DNA of 64,000 nucleotides from Tabrizicola oligotrophica (GCF_011008935.1 NZ_JAAIVJ010000006.1:1-64000), one strand, 5' to 3'; shown: positions 44,719 to 54,470, counted from the stretch's first letter. The notes: a model not told the origin generated them from the sequence alone. Translations and numbers: made by a program.

Positions 44719-44748
44719 TAGCATTTCTTTTACAGTTTCGCTATGATC
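44719..44748 (+). promoter_or_regulatory. Putative sigma-70-type promoter of acsA
   Basis: TTAGCA (44719-44724) and TATGAT (44743-44748) are separated by 18 bases and fit -35/-10 consensus moderately well. They end 79 bases before the acsA start. The rest of the 352-base gap 44476-44827 holds no gene; a short GCGGCC/GGCCGC stem near 44505-44522 follows the SulP gene and may mark its transcript end. Confidence 0.45.
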
Positions 44749-44827
44749 CCAGGCACGGGGGAAGCCGCGTCCTGGCGCGGGCCTGAGTGACCGGCACGCC
44801 AGGCCGGTCAGAATTGAGGAGGATCCA

Positions 44828-46792
44828 ATGGCAGAAAACGGACAGCCGACGGGCGTCTATTCCGCGTCGAAAGACTTTATCGCCAACGCGCATGTGAACG
44901 CCGAGCAATATGCCGCCATGTATGCGGCGTCGGTTGCCGATCCGGACGCCTTCTGGGGTGCGCAGGGCAAGCGCATCGACTGGATCAAGGACTACTCCAC
45001 GGTCAAGAACACCTCGTTCGATTACGGCAATGTCTCGATCAAGTGGTATGAGGACGGCACGCTGAACGTCTCGGCCAATTGCATCGACCGCCACATGATT
45101 TCGCGCGCCAACCAGACCGCGATCATCTGGGAGCCGGACAGCCCCGCCGCCCCGGCCCAGCACATCACCTATGCCCAGCTTCTGGAAAACACCTGCCGCA
45201 TGGCCAATGTGCTGAAGGCGCAGGGCGTGGAAAAGGGCGACCGGGTGGTGATCTACCTGCCGATGATCCCCGAGGCCGCCTATGCCATGCTGGCCTGCGC
45301 CCGGATTGGTGCCATCCATTCCATCGTGTTCGCCGGCTTCTCGCCCGATGCGCTGGCCAACCGGATCAACGACAGCGAAGCCAAGATCGTCATCACCGCC
45401 GATTTCGCGCCGCGTGGTGGCAAGAAGACGGCGCTGAAGTCGAACACCGATCAGGCGCTCTTGCATTGCGATGACCGGGTGAAATGCCTTGTGGTCAAGC
45501 ACACCGGCGACCAGACCCACTGGTCGGCAGAGCGCGATGTCGACGTCAAGGCCGAGATGGCCGCCGCCAGGCCCTATTGCCCCTATGTCGAGATGAACGC
45601 CGAAGACCCGCTGTTCATCCTTTACACCTCGGGCTCGACCGGCAAGCCGAAGGGCGTGGTGCATACCTCGGGCGGCTATCTGGTTTACGCCGCGATGACG
45701 CAGCAGATGACCTTCGACTATCAGGACGGCGACGTGTTCTGGTGTACGGCGGATGTGGGCTGGGTGACGGGCCACAGCTATATCATCTACGGCCCGCTTG
45801 CGAATGGCGCGACCACGATCATGTTCGAAGGCGTGCCCACCTACCCGGACGCCGGCCGGTTCTGGGAAGTCTGCGCCAAGCACAAGGTCAACCAGTTCTA
45901 CACCGCGCCGACCGCCATCCGCTCGCTGATGGGCATGGGGCCGGAATGGGTGGACAAGCATGACCTCTCCAGCCTGAGAGTGCTGGGCTCGGTGGGCGAG
46001 CCGATCAACCCTGAGGCCTGGAACTGGTACAACACCCATGTCGGCAAGGGCAAATGCCCGATCGTCGACACGTTCTGGCAGACCGAGACCGGCGGCCACC
46101 TCATCACGCCCTTGCCGGGCGCCATTCCGCAAAAGCCGGGGTCGGCCACCAAGCCGTTCTTCGGCGTCAAGCCGGTGGTGCTGGACCCGGCCACCGCGAC
46201 GGTTCAAGAGGCCACCGAAGCCGATGGCGTGCTGTGCATCGCCGACAGCTGGCCGGGACAGATGCGCACGCTCTGGGGCGACCATGCCCGCTTTGAAGAG
46301 GCCTATTTCGCCCAGTATCGCGGGTACTACTTCACCGGCGACGGCTGCCGCCGCGATGCCGATGGCTATTACTGGATCACCGGCCGCGTCGATGACGTCA
46401 TCAACGTCTCGGGCCACCGCATGGGCACCGCCGAGGTGGAATCGGCGCTGGTGGCGCACCCGAAGGTGGCTGAAAGCGCCGTGGTCGGCTATCCGCATGA
46501 CATCAAGGGGCAGGGCATCTACGCCTATGTCACCCTGATGAACGGGGTCGAGCCGACCGACGCGCTGCGCAAGGAACTGGAGAACTGGGTCCGCTCGGAA
46601 ATCGGCCCGATTGCCAAGCCCGACCTGATCCAGTGGGCCCCCGGCCTGCCGAAAACCCGCTCGGGCAAGATCATGCGCCGCATCCTGCGCAAGATCGCCG
46701 AGAACGACTATGGCAGCCTTGGTGACACCTCGACGCTGGCCGATCCTTCGGTCGTCGACGAGCTGATCAACAACCGCATGAACCGGGGCTGA
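44828..46792 (+). CDS. acsA: Acetyl-CoA synthetase
   Basis: The 654-residue AMP-forming enzyme activates acetate to acetyl-CoA. It has the full-length ACS layout: adenylation motif [32 protein letters not shown], and the C-terminal [15 protein letters not shown], whose Lys (in SGKIMR) is the usual acetylation-controlled catalytic residue. A strong AGGAGG site lies five bases before the ATG. adk follows after six bases, and an MHS transporter gene lies beyond. Confidence 0.97.
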   Translation: MAENGQPTGVYSASKDFIANAHVNAEQYAAMYAASVADPDAFWGAQGKRIDWIKDYSTVKNTSFDYGNVSIKWYEDGTLNVSANCIDRHMISRANQTAIIWEPDSPAAPAQHITYAQLLENTCRMANVLKAQGVEKGDRVVIYLPMIPEAAYAMLACARIGAIHSIVFAGFSPDALANRINDSEAKIVITADFAPRGGKKTALKSNTDQALLHCDDRVKCLVVKHTGDQTHWSAERDVDVKAEMAAARPYCPYVEMNAEDPLFILYTSGSTGKPKGVVHTSGGYLVYAAMTQQMTFDYQDGDVFWCTADVGWVTGHSYIIYGPLANGATTIMFEGVPTYPDAGRFWEVCAKHKVNQFYTAPTAIRSLMGMGPEWVDKHDLSSLRVLGSVGEPINPEAWNWYNTHVGKGKCPIVDTFWQTETGGHLITPLPGAIPQKPGSATKPFFGVKPVVLDPATATVQEATEADGVLCIADSWPGQMRTLWGDHARFEEAYFAQYRGYYFTGDGCRRDADGYYWITGRVDDVINVSGHRMGTAEVESALVAHPKVAESAVVGYPHDIKGQGIYAYVTLMNGVEPTDALRKELENWVRSEIGPIAKPDLIQWAPGLPKTRSGKIMRRILRKIAENDYGSLGDTSTLADPSVVDELINNRMNRG

Positions 46793-46798
46793 GCGCGC

Positions 46799-47470
46799 AT
46801 GGCATCGAATGCACCCGTCCTGATCCTGCTCGGCCCTCCGGGGGCCGGCAAAGGCACGCAGGCCCGCATGCTGGAGGAGGACTTCGGTCTGGTTCAGCTG
46901 TCGACCGGCGACATGCTGCGCGCGGCGGTGGCTGCGGGCAGCGAGGCCGGCAAACGCGCCAAAGCGGTGATGGAGGCCGGGCAACTGGTGTCCGATGACA
47001 TCGTGCTGGCGATCCTGAAGGAGCGCATGGCGCAGCCGGACGTGGCGCGCGGCATCATCCTTGACGGTTTCCCGCGCACCGACGGTCAGGCCGCGGCGCT
47101 CGACGGGCTTCTGGCCGCCAATGGCCAGAAGGTGACAGCCGCGATCAGCCTTGAGGTCGATGACGAGGCGATGGTGGGCCGGGTTTCGGGCCGCTACACC
47201 TGCGCCAAATGCGGCGAGGGCTATCACGACCAGTTCAAGATACCCGCGCAAGCCGGGGCCTGCGACAAATGCGGCGGCACCGAGATGAAGCGCCGGGCCG
47301 ACGACAACGCCGAAACCGTGCGGGAGCGGCTGAAGGCCTATCACGCCCAGACCGCCCCGCTGATCGCCTATTACGCGGGCAGGGGCGTCTTGCAGAAGAT
47401 CGATGCGATGGGGGCCATCGCAGACATCCGCAGTGCCTTGGGACAGATCGTCCAGGGCGTTGCGGCCTGA
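46799..47470 (+). CDS. adk: Adenylate kinase, zinc-lid type
   Basis: The 223-residue enzyme interconverts ATP, AMP and ADP. It has the P-loop GPPGAGKGTQARML and DGFPRTDGQA, and a LID domain with two Cys pairs (CAKCGEG and CDKCGG) that should bind zinc. Pairing with acsA makes sense because acetyl-CoA synthetase releases AMP, which adenylate kinase recycles. A second adk copy in the ribosomal-protein region is common in relatives, so this may be a dedicated paralogue. Confidence 0.95.
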   Translation: MASNAPVLILLGPPGAGKGTQARMLEEDFGLVQLSTGDMLRAAVAAGSEAGKRAKAVMEAGQLVSDDIVLAILKERMAQPDVARGIILDGFPRTDGQAAALDGLLAANGQKVTAAISLEVDDEAMVGRVSGRYTCAKCGEGYHDQFKIPAQAGACDKCGGTEMKRRADDNAETVRERLKAYHAQTAPLIAYYAGRGVLQKIDAMGAIADIRSALGQIVQGVAA

Positions 47471-47573
47471 GGAAATACTTGCGCCCGCACAGCCGGGCGG
47501 AAGTCGGGAGACAGGTGTCTCAACCGGGCCCTTCGGGGAAACAACAACCGGGAAAGGCATCTGGAACAGGGAC

Positions 47574-47591
47574 CCGGTCCACAGGGACCGG
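47574..47591 (+). promoter_or_regulatory. Hairpin in the leader of the MHS transporter gene
   Basis: CCGGTCC (47574-47580) pairs with GGACCGG (47585-47591) around a 4-base loop, 19 bases before the transporter ATG and directly before the ACGGAGGAGG ribosome site. It could end the adk transcript or affect translation of the transporter; neither is proven. Confidence 0.4.
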
Positions 47592-47610
47592 ACAAAACGG
47601 AGGAGGCCAC

Positions 47611-49488
47611 ATGGCTAATATTGCAGTTGAGGGGAGTGCGCGCGCGCGCCCCATGACCGCGGAAGAGAAGAAGGTTATCCTTGCTTCGTCCGCCGGTACC
47701 GTCTTTGAGTGGTACGATTTCTACCTTTACGGTTCGCTCGCCGCGATGATCGGCGCGCAGTTCTTCACGCCGTTCCCGGAAGCAACCCGGAACGTCTTTG
47801 CCCTGCTGGCCTTTGCCGCAGGTTTCATCGTTCGCCCGTTCGGCGCGCTGGTGTTCGGGATGCTCGGCGACCTCATCGGCCGCAAGTACACCTTCCTGAT
47901 GACCATCATGATCATGGGTCTGTCGACCTTCCTCGTCGGCATGCTGCCCTCCTACTACTCCTGGGGCATCGCCGCTCCGATCATCCTGATCGGCCTGCGC
48001 ATGCTGCAGGGTCTGGCTCTGGGCGGTGAATACGGTGGCGCGGCGGTCTATGTGGCCGAACACGCCCCGCAGGGCCATCGCGGCTACTACACCGCCTTCA
48101 TCCAGACCACCGCGACGCTGGGTCTGCTGCTGTCGCTGGTCGTCATCCTGTCGGTTCAGGGCTATATCAACGGCGCCTACCCGGACATGCCGGTTCTGGA
48201 CGCCGCCGGTCAGCCGACCATGGCCGCCGATGGCTCCCCCGCCATGCAGAAAGCCTTCAACGCCTGGGGCTGGCGCATCCCGTTCCTTGGCTCGATCATC
48301 CTGCTGCTGATCTCGCTCTACATCCGCCTGCAGATGAATGAATCGCCCGCCTTCAAGAAGATGAAGGAAGAAGGCGCTGCGTCGAAAGCCCCGCTGCGCG
48401 AAGCTTTCGGCAACTGGAAGAACGGCAAGATCGCCCTGATCGCGCTTCTGGGTCTGACCGCGGGCCAGGCTGTTGTGTGGTACTCGGGCCAGTTCTATGC
48501 CCTGTTCTTCATGCAGAACGTCATCAAGGTGGACAGCTTCTCGGCCAACGTCTTTGTCGCCTGGTCGCTGATCCTCGGCACCTACGGCTTCATCTTCTTC
48601 GGCCGCCTGTCCGACAATATCGGCCGCAAGCCGATCATTCTCGCGGGCTGCCTGATTGCGGCCATCACCTACTTCCCGGTGTTCGGTTTCCTGACCAAGA
48701 CCGCGAACCCGATGCTGGCTGCTGCCCAGGAAACCCAGGTGACCGTGACCGCCGACCCGGCTGACTGCTCGTTCCAGTTCAACCCGACCGGCACTGTCAA
48801 GTTCACCAACTCCTGCGACATCGCCAAGGCGAAGCTCTACTCGCTGTCGGTGAACTCGGAAACCGTTGACGGCCCGGCGGGCGAGCCTGCCACCATCAAG
48901 GTCGGTGAAACCGTGATCGCCTCCTATGACGCCGGCAAGAATGGCGCCGATGTCAAAGCCGCCACCGCGGCGCTGGAAGAGGCCGAAAAAGGCACCGACC
49001 AGGCCGCCAAGGACGCCGCGAAAGCCGCGCTCGACGCTGTCAAGGGCGTCAAGGGTACCTTCGACAAGGCCGTGGCCGAGGCGCTGACCACCGCCGGCTA
49101 CCCGATCGTCGCCAAGGACAACACCACGGTCGCCAAGGCCGAGCATGTCCTCGACATCTTCACCGGCCAGAAGATCACGATCATCCTGATCCTGACCTAT
49201 CTGATCGTGCTGGTGACCATGGTCTACGGCCCGATCGCCGCGATGCTTGTCGAACTCTACCCGACCCGCATCCGCTACTCCGGCCTGTCGCTGCCCTACC
49301 ACATCGGCAACGGCTGGTTCGGGGGTCTCCTGCCCGCGACCGCCTTCGCGATCTCGGCTCAGGCTGGCAACATCTACACCGGCCTGTGGTACGCGATCGT
49401 CGTGGCCCTGATGACCGTTGTCGTCGGCGCGCTCTTCGTGCCGGGCGGCACCCACAAGAAAGACATCTTCGCTGATGCAGATCAGTAA
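47611..49488 (+). CDS. MHS-family metabolite:H+ symporter with a large periplasmic insert
   Basis: The 625-residue protein is a 12-helix MFS carrier of the metabolite:H+ symporter branch: SAGTVFEWYDFYLYG, GDLIGRKYTFL, LRMLQGLALGGEYGGA, SDNIGRKPIILAG and VELYPTRIRYSGL. Between helices 9 and 10 (about residues 370-520) is an insert of 150 residues with two Cys (DCSFQF, NSCDIA), a beta-rich start and an Ala/Lys coiled-coil part (AALEEAEKGTDQAAKDAAK). By topology the insert faces the periplasm. Position after acsA-adk suggests a carboxylic-acid substrate such as acetate; that is inference. A strong GGAGG site precedes the start. Confidence 0.9.
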   Translation: MANIAVEGSARARPMTAEEKKVILASSAGTVFEWYDFYLYGSLAAMIGAQFFTPFPEATRNVFALLAFAAGFIVRPFGALVFGMLGDLIGRKYTFLMTIMIMGLSTFLVGMLPSYYSWGIAAPIILIGLRMLQGLALGGEYGGAAVYVAEHAPQGHRGYYTAFIQTTATLGLLLSLVVILSVQGYINGAYPDMPVLDAAGQPTMAADGSPAMQKAFNAWGWRIPFLGSIILLLISLYIRLQMNESPAFKKMKEEGAASKAPLREAFGNWKNGKIALIALLGLTAGQAVVWYSGQFYALFFMQNVIKVDSFSANVFVAWSLILGTYGFIFFGRLSDNIGRKPIILAGCLIAAITYFPVFGFLTKTANPMLAAAQETQVTVTADPADCSFQFNPTGTVKFTNSCDIAKAKLYSLSVNSETVDGPAGEPATIKVGETVIASYDAGKNGADVKAATAALEEAEKGTDQAAKDAAKAALDAVKGVKGTFDKAVAEALTTAGYPIVAKDNTTVAKAEHVLDIFTGQKITIILILTYLIVLVTMVYGPIAAMLVELYPTRIRYSGLSLPYHIGNGWFGGLLPATAFAISAQAGNIYTGLWYAIVVALMTVVVGALFVPGGTHKKDIFADADQ

Positions 49489-49504
49489 GCTGGCTTGACC
49501 AACG

Positions 49505-49538
49505 GGGCGCGCGGGATCACTCGCGCGCCCTTTTCCTT
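49505..49538 (+). terminator. Rho-independent terminator after the MHS transporter
   Basis: GGGCGCGCG (49505-49513) pairs perfectly with CGCGCGCCC (49522-49530) around an 8-base loop, followed by TTTTCCTT. It lies 17 bases past the stop codon. Confidence 0.88.
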
Positions 49539-49688
49539 TCCTCGGATGAGACAGTGGCGCGTCTCATGCGACGAGAGGACGGCATGGCCGCATGGCCCCC
49601 GGAAGGACAGCATGGAAGCGAAAGCTCGCCCCGTGAAGCAGTTCGCTGCAAGCAGGTGCAACCCAGCCCGCCGGGCCGGGATGCAGGC

Positions 49689-49973
49689 TCAGCGCGCGCG
49701 GCTGTCCCAGAACCGCACGATCGCGATGATCGGCACCAGCCAGATCGTATTGGCGACAAGCCCGGCGCCGACTGCCTTGACCATCCCGGCCTCGGCGCCG
49801 AAACCCATGGTCAGCGGGATGACGACGGCCACGAACAGGATCCCCGCCACAAGCGGCAGGATCGTGCCGGTCAACGCCGCCGTGCGCCTTTGGGTGACGA
49901 CCAGACCCACCAGCAGGATAACGCGGAACGGGTCGGTCAGGGCGGAGGCAATCAGGTCGGCGACGGTCGGCAT
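49689..49973 (-). CDS. Small membrane protein, 94 residues
   Basis: The reading starts MPTVADLIASALTDPFRVILLVGLVV and has three hydrophobic segments (about 14-27, 34-56 and 66-87), ending RFWDSRAR. An AAGGGG site is six bases before the ATG. It is encoded opposite to the neighbours, between the MHS terminator and a receiver protein gene. Function unknown; it could be a small accessory transporter subunit or membrane regulator. Confidence 0.6.
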   Translation of the reverse strand: MPTVADLIASALTDPFRVILLVGLVVTQRRTAALTGTILPLVAGILFVAVVIPLTMGFGAEAGMVKAVGAGLVANTIWLVPIIAIVRFWDSRAR

Positions 49974-50072
49974 CGGGGGCCCCTTGGTTCTGGATGCGGT
50001 CCCATCGTCATGGACGCAAGGCCCGGATTTTTCAACCCCGACCTTCCGGCCAACTGCGACAATGGTCCGGCC

Positions 50073-50456
50073 ATGACCCTGGCGAAACCCCGGATTCTGG
50101 TGGTCGAGGATGAGGACAACATCGCGCTCGCGCTGGAATTCCTGATGATGCGCGAAGGCTATGACCACGCGCGCGTCTCCGATGGCGCCCTGGCCCTGTC
50201 GCGCATCCGCGAATTGCACCCCGATCTGGTGTTGCTTGACATCATGCTGCCCGGCGCCTCGGGCTATGAGATCTGTCAGGGCGTCCGGCTTGACCCGAGC
50301 CTCGCGGATGTGAAGATCCTGATGATGACCGCGCGCGGCTCGGCCATCGAAAAGCGCAAGGGGCTGGAAATCGGCGCCGACGGCTTCATCACCAAACCGT
50401 TCGAGCTGAAGGAACTGCGTCAGGAAGTGCGCCGCCTGCTGGGCGCCGCCGCCTGA
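50073..50456 (+). CDS. Single-domain response regulator
   Basis: The 127-residue protein is a lone receiver domain: acidic pocket VEDED at 11-15, phospho-acceptor D56 in VLLDIMLPG, switch Thr in MMTARGS and the Lys in FITKPFELKEL. With no output domain it would work by protein contact, in a phosphorelay or CheY-like way. No kinase is adjacent. An alternative start 21 codons upstream is less like the family. Confidence 0.9.
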   Translation: MTLAKPRILVVEDEDNIALALEFLMMREGYDHARVSDGALALSRIRELHPDLVLLDIMLPGASGYEICQGVRLDPSLADVKILMMTARGSAIEKRKGLEIGADGFITKPFELKELRQEVRRLLGAAA

Positions 50457-50555
50457 GGTTGTCCGCCCGACAGTCGCCTGCCATGGCGAAGGGCTTGACC
50501 TGTGCGCAGAAACCGGTGACTGCAGGTCAGGGGCGCCAAAAGCAACGGGGCAGGG

Positions 50556-51809
50556 ATGTATAAAGTCTGGGACGTCATTTCCACCTATTCGCTCTTGCTT
50601 TTGTCCGGCGCGGCGCTGGCGCTGGTCTGGGCGAATGTCGACAGCGACAGCTATCAGCACCTGGTGCATTTCTCGCTGTGGGACCACGCCCCTATCGGTG
50701 AGGCCCATAGCGAAGGCGGCGAGGTCTTTCGCAGCCTGACGCTGCATTTTCTGGTCAACGACATCTGCATGGCCTTCTTCTTTGCCATCGCCGCCAAGGA
50801 AGTCTGGGAAGGCATCATCCTGAAAGACGGCGAATTGCGCGGCAAGAAGGCAATGACGCCGCTTATCGCCACGGCGGGCGGCATGCTGGGGCCGGCGCTG
50901 GTCTATCTGGCCATTGGCGCGGCCTTGGGGGTGATGACCGACTATGCCCAGGGCTGGGCGATCCCGACTGCCACCGACATCGCCTTTTCCTACCTTGTCG
51001 GCCGCATCGTCTTTGGCGCGGGCCATCCGGCAATTCCGTTCCTGCTGCTCCTGGCCATTGCCGATGATGCCGGCGGCATGGTCATTCTGGCGATCTTCTA
51101 TCCGACGGGCGACCTGCAGCCCGCCTGGCTCTTGCTGTCGCTTGGCGCGGCGGTCGGGGTCTATCTTCTGGCCAACTGGTTGCCGACCCGGCTGGACGGC
51201 TCTGATCCCAGGCGCCCCTGGTCGACCCGGATGCGGCAGAAGGCCTCGTTCTGGCCCTATGCCATCGCGGGGCTGCTGTCGTGGTATGGCTTTCACAATG
51301 CGGGCATCCACCCCGCGCTTGGCCTGCTGCCGATCGTTCCCACTGTCCCGCACGCCGACAAGCCCTACGGCTTTTTCGCCGAGGCCGAGGAACATCTGGG
51401 CGACCTTCTGAACTGGATCGAACACCGGCTGAAATACTTTGTCGAGGTCATGCTGTTCTTCTTCGGGCTGCTTAACGCAGGCGTGGTCTTTGCCTCGTTC
51501 GGCGAACCGACCTGGATGGTTCTGGGCGGGCTGGTCATCGGCAAGCCGGTGGGGATCTTCCTTTTGGGGATGCTGGCCGCCAGAGTCCTGGGCTTTGGCC
51601 TGCCCGCCGGCATGACGCCGAAAGACCTTTGGGTCCTGGGCTGCGTCGCCGCCATCGGCTTTACCGTGGCGCTGTTCGTCACCACGGTCGCCTTCCCGGC
51701 CGGCGCGGCGCAAGAGGCCGCCAAGATGGGCGCGGTGTTCTCGTTCGGCGCGGCGGCGCTTGCCATTGCCATGGGCCGCATGCTGCGGGTGACGCGGCGC
51801 GGCGGCTGA
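50556..51809 (+). CDS. nhaA: Na+/H+ antiporter NhaA
   Basis: The 417-residue inner-membrane antiporter exchanges Na+ for H+ for pH and salt control. The ion-binding region is recognised by PTATDIAFSYLVGR and LLLAIADDAGGM, whose adjacent Asp pair is the family's binding site, and by about 12 hydrophobic helices. The length is slightly above the E. coli protein because of an extended loop (about 205-275). A CAGGG site precedes the ATG. Confidence 0.93.
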   Translation: MYKVWDVISTYSLLLLSGAALALVWANVDSDSYQHLVHFSLWDHAPIGEAHSEGGEVFRSLTLHFLVNDICMAFFFAIAAKEVWEGIILKDGELRGKKAMTPLIATAGGMLGPALVYLAIGAALGVMTDYAQGWAIPTATDIAFSYLVGRIVFGAGHPAIPFLLLLAIADDAGGMVILAIFYPTGDLQPAWLLLSLGAAVGVYLLANWLPTRLDGSDPRRPWSTRMRQKASFWPYAIAGLLSWYGFHNAGIHPALGLLPIVPTVPHADKPYGFFAEAEEHLGDLLNWIEHRLKYFVEVMLFFFGLLNAGVVFASFGEPTWMVLGGLVIGKPVGIFLLGMLAARVLGFGLPAGMTPKDLWVLGCVAAIGFTVALFVTTVAFPAGAAQEAAKMGAVFSFGAAALAIAMGRMLRVTRRGG

Positions 51810-51931
51810 TCCGGCGCTTTGACGTTGCGTTTCCCCGCCGCGCTTTTTCTTGGCAAAGGCCGCAATCCCCCCCACATTGGCGGGCAGAACGATAACCCGC
51901 ACCCAAGGCGGGATCAGGGGAGGAAAAGACC

Positions 51932-53824
51932 ATGGGATCATTCGCATCGCGCGCCGATCTGAAGGCCATCGAGGCGGAATCGGCCTGGGAAGACCGCGAT
52001 CTGCCGCGCTCGATGCATGAATTCCTGTCGCGCACCAAGGCGGCCCACGGCTCGCGTCCGGCGCTGTCCTATCAGCTTCTGTCGGCGCCCGGCTCGAAGT
52101 CGGAAACCCTGACCTGGGCCGAGCTGCACGGCCGCGTGACGCAGGCGGCCAACCTGTTCCACAGCCTTGGCATCGGCGAAACGGACGTGGTGGCCTATAT
52201 CCTGCCCAATGCCGTGGAAACCGCGGTGACGCTGCTGGCCGGGGCGGTCGCCGGCATCGTCAACCCGATCAACCCGCTTCTGGAAGCCGAGCAGATATCG
52301 GCCATCCTGCGCGAGACCAAGGCCAAGGTGGTGGTCACGGTGCGCGCCTTCCCGAAGACTGACCTGCCGCAGAAGGTGAACGAGGCGGTGAAACACGCGC
52401 CGTCGGTCAAGACTGTGCTGGAGGTGGACCTCCTGCGCTATCTCGGCGGGGCCAAGTGGTTCATCGTGCCGCTGATCCGGCCGAAGAACCCGGCCCGCCA
52501 CAGCGCCAATGTGAAGAATTTCAACGCCGAATGCCGCAAGCAGCCGGCGGACCGGCTGGTGTTCAAGGATATCACCACTGACCGGGTGACGGCCTATTTC
52601 CACACCGGCGGCACCACCGGCATGCCGAAAGTGGCGCAGCACAAGCTGTCGGGCATGGTCTATAACGGCTGGCTCGGCGCGCGGCTGCTGTTCAAGAACA
52701 GCGATACGGTGATCTGCCCCTTGCCGCTGTTCCACGTCTTTGCCGCCTATCCGATCCTGATGTCGATGATCGGCTCGGGCGCGCATGTGGTCTTTCCCAC
52801 GCCGCAGGGCTATCGCGGCGAGGGGGTGTTCGACAATTTCTGGAAGCTCGTCGAGCATTGGAAAGTGACCTACATGGTCACGGTCCCGACCGCGCTGTCG
52901 GCGCTGATGCAGCGCCCGGTGAATGCCGATGTCTCCACCCTGCGCGGGGCGTTCTCCGGCTCGGCGCCCTTGCCGATCGAGCTGTTCAACCGCTTTGAAA
53001 AGGCCACCGGCGTCGAGATCGTCGAAGGTTATGGCCTGACCGAATGCACCTGCCTTGTCTCGGTCAACCCGCCCGAGGGCAACAAGAAGATCGGCTCGGT
53101 CGGTCTGCCCTTCCCGCATTGCGAGGTGAAGATCCTGACTGCGGACGGCGCCGGGGGCCTGCGTGACTGCGCGGTCGACGAGATCGGCGAGATCTGCGTT
53201 TCCAACCCCGGGGTCTTTCCCGGCCACACCTATACCGAGGCCGACAAGAACCGCGGCCTCTTTGCCGGCGAGAAGTATCTGCGCACCGGCGATCTGGGGC
53301 GGTTGGACGCCGACGGCTATCTCTATATCACCGGCCGGGCCAAGGATCTGATCATCCGGGGCGGCCATAACATCGACCCGGCGATCATCGAAGAGGCGAT
53401 GATGGGCCATGACAAGGTGGCCTTCGTCGGCGCCATCGGCCAGCCCGATGCCCATGCGGGTGAACTGCCCTGCGCCTATGTCGAACTGGTCAAGGGCGCC
53501 GAGGCCACGGCGGCCGAGCTGATGGGGTATGCGCATCAGCATATTCACGAAAAGGCGGCGGTGCCGAAGCATATCGAGGTGCTGGCGGAACTGCCGAAAA
53601 CCGCGGTGGGCAAGGTGTTCAAACCCGATCTGCGGCGCCGGGCGATCACCCGCATCTATGATGCGGCGCTGGCGGCGGCGGGCCTTCCCGCCCATGTCGC
53701 CGAGGTGGCCGAGGACAAGAAACGCGGCCTTGTCGCCCGCATCTCCACCACCGGCCCGGTCGAGGACGAGGCGCTTGCCGGGGTGCTGGGCCAGTTTCCG
53801 CCCGCATGGGAACGGATCGCCTGA
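51932..53824 (+). CDS. Acyl-CoA synthetase (AMP-forming)
   Basis: The 630-residue ligase has the adenylate-forming core: YFHTGGTTGMPKVAQH as the P-loop-like A3 motif, EGYGLTECTCLVSVN, and YLRTGDLGRLDADGYLYITGRAKDLIIRGG, with the C-terminal Lys in KTAVGKVFKPDL. It activates a carboxylic acid (probably a fatty or aryl acid) to its CoA ester. A strong GGGGAGGAAAAG site lies before the ATG. The acid is not readable from sequence; a long N-terminal lead is typical of this alphaproteobacterial subfamily. Confidence 0.9.
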   Translation: MGSFASRADLKAIEAESAWEDRDLPRSMHEFLSRTKAAHGSRPALSYQLLSAPGSKSETLTWAELHGRVTQAANLFHSLGIGETDVVAYILPNAVETAVTLLAGAVAGIVNPINPLLEAEQISAILRETKAKVVVTVRAFPKTDLPQKVNEAVKHAPSVKTVLEVDLLRYLGGAKWFIVPLIRPKNPARHSANVKNFNAECRKQPADRLVFKDITTDRVTAYFHTGGTTGMPKVAQHKLSGMVYNGWLGARLLFKNSDTVICPLPLFHVFAAYPILMSMIGSGAHVVFPTPQGYRGEGVFDNFWKLVEHWKVTYMVTVPTALSALMQRPVNADVSTLRGAFSGSAPLPIELFNRFEKATGVEIVEGYGLTECTCLVSVNPPEGNKKIGSVGLPFPHCEVKILTADGAGGLRDCAVDEIGEICVSNPGVFPGHTYTEADKNRGLFAGEKYLRTGDLGRLDADGYLYITGRAKDLIIRGGHNIDPAIIEEAMMGHDKVAFVGAIGQPDAHAGELPCAYVELVKGAEATAAELMGYAHQHIHEKAAVPKHIEVLAELPKTAVGKVFKPDLRRRAITRIYDAALAAAGLPAHVAEVAEDKKRGLVARISTTGPVEDEALAGVLGQFPPAWERIA

Positions 53825-53942
53825 AGCGGCCGTTCAGCCGTGGAAAATCACTGCATCGCCGGACAGGCGGTGCAGTTTTCATTTGCACTTTAACCCCGCG
53901 CCCGCCCATCATGCCGGCATTTCCAAGACGGAGGAATTGCAG

Positions 53943-54470
53943 ATGTTTTCATGGGGTAAGGCCGCGTCCCTGGCCGCTGCTGTGCTCTTGCCGGGTGTCG
54001 TGCTGGCCGAAACCCAGTCCGAGATCCTGTTCCAGCACAAGCATTGGGAGGTGGAGATCGTCGGCTTTGACGATGGCACGTTTGCCTGCCTGGCCGAGGT
54101 GGATGCCTCAAGCGACAGCTTCACCATCTGGCTTTACGCCGACAACACCGTGAAATTGCAGTTCTATTCGACCTCCTGGGAATTCGGCGAAGGCGATACG
54201 GCGGATCTGCAGGTGCAGATCGGCAACCGCGCGCACTGGAACCTGAATGCGGCCGATCTTTACAAGAACTCGATCCTCTTCAACCTGCCTGACAGCGATC
54301 AGTCGGTGAACTTCCTGACCGAGGTGGCCGAGGGCAGCCGGCTTTACCTGCGCACCGCTGCCGGAGAGCCGGTGATGGATTACTCGCTGCAAGGCTCCAG
54401 CGCCTCGATGGGCGCGCTTGCCGAATGCGGCGATGCGTTGCAGCAGAACGACGGCAACCCGTTCGACTGA
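53943..54470 (+). CDS. Secreted hypothetical protein, 175 residues
   Basis: The product has a signal peptide (MFSWGKAASLAAAVLLPGVVLA) and a soluble domain with two Cys (FACLAEVDA and LAECGDAL) that could form a disulfide. The fold is reminiscent of invasion-associated locus B-like periplasmic proteins (WEVEIVGFDDGTFACLAEVD), but the similarity is weak. A GGAGG site is seven bases before the start. It is 118 bases after the acyl-CoA synthetase and may be transcribed with it. Confidence 0.75.
   Translation: MFSWGKAASLAAAVLLPGVVLAETQSEILFQHKHWEVEIVGFDDGTFACLAEVDASSDSFTIWLYADNTVKLQFYSTSWEFGEGDTADLQVQIGNRAHWNLNAADLYKNSILFNLPDSDQSVNFLTEVAEGSRLYLRTAAGEPVMDYSLQGSSASMGALAECGDALQQNDGNPFD

Noticed and set aside
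44741-47560. 939-codon open frame on the minus strand
   Set aside because: It lies wholly opposite acsA and adk, has His/Arg/Gly-rich low-complexity translation without domains, and is the normal antisense effect of high G+C codons.
47371-49455. 694-codon minus-strand open frame
   Set aside because: It is antisense to the MHS transporter gene and its translation is mostly Gly/Arg/Asp/Gln with no recognisable domain.
49495-50076. 193-codon plus-strand open frame between the MHS gene and the receiver gene
   Set aside because: It begins at a poor start over the MHS terminator and is antisense to the 94-residue membrane protein, which has a ribosome site and sensible helices.
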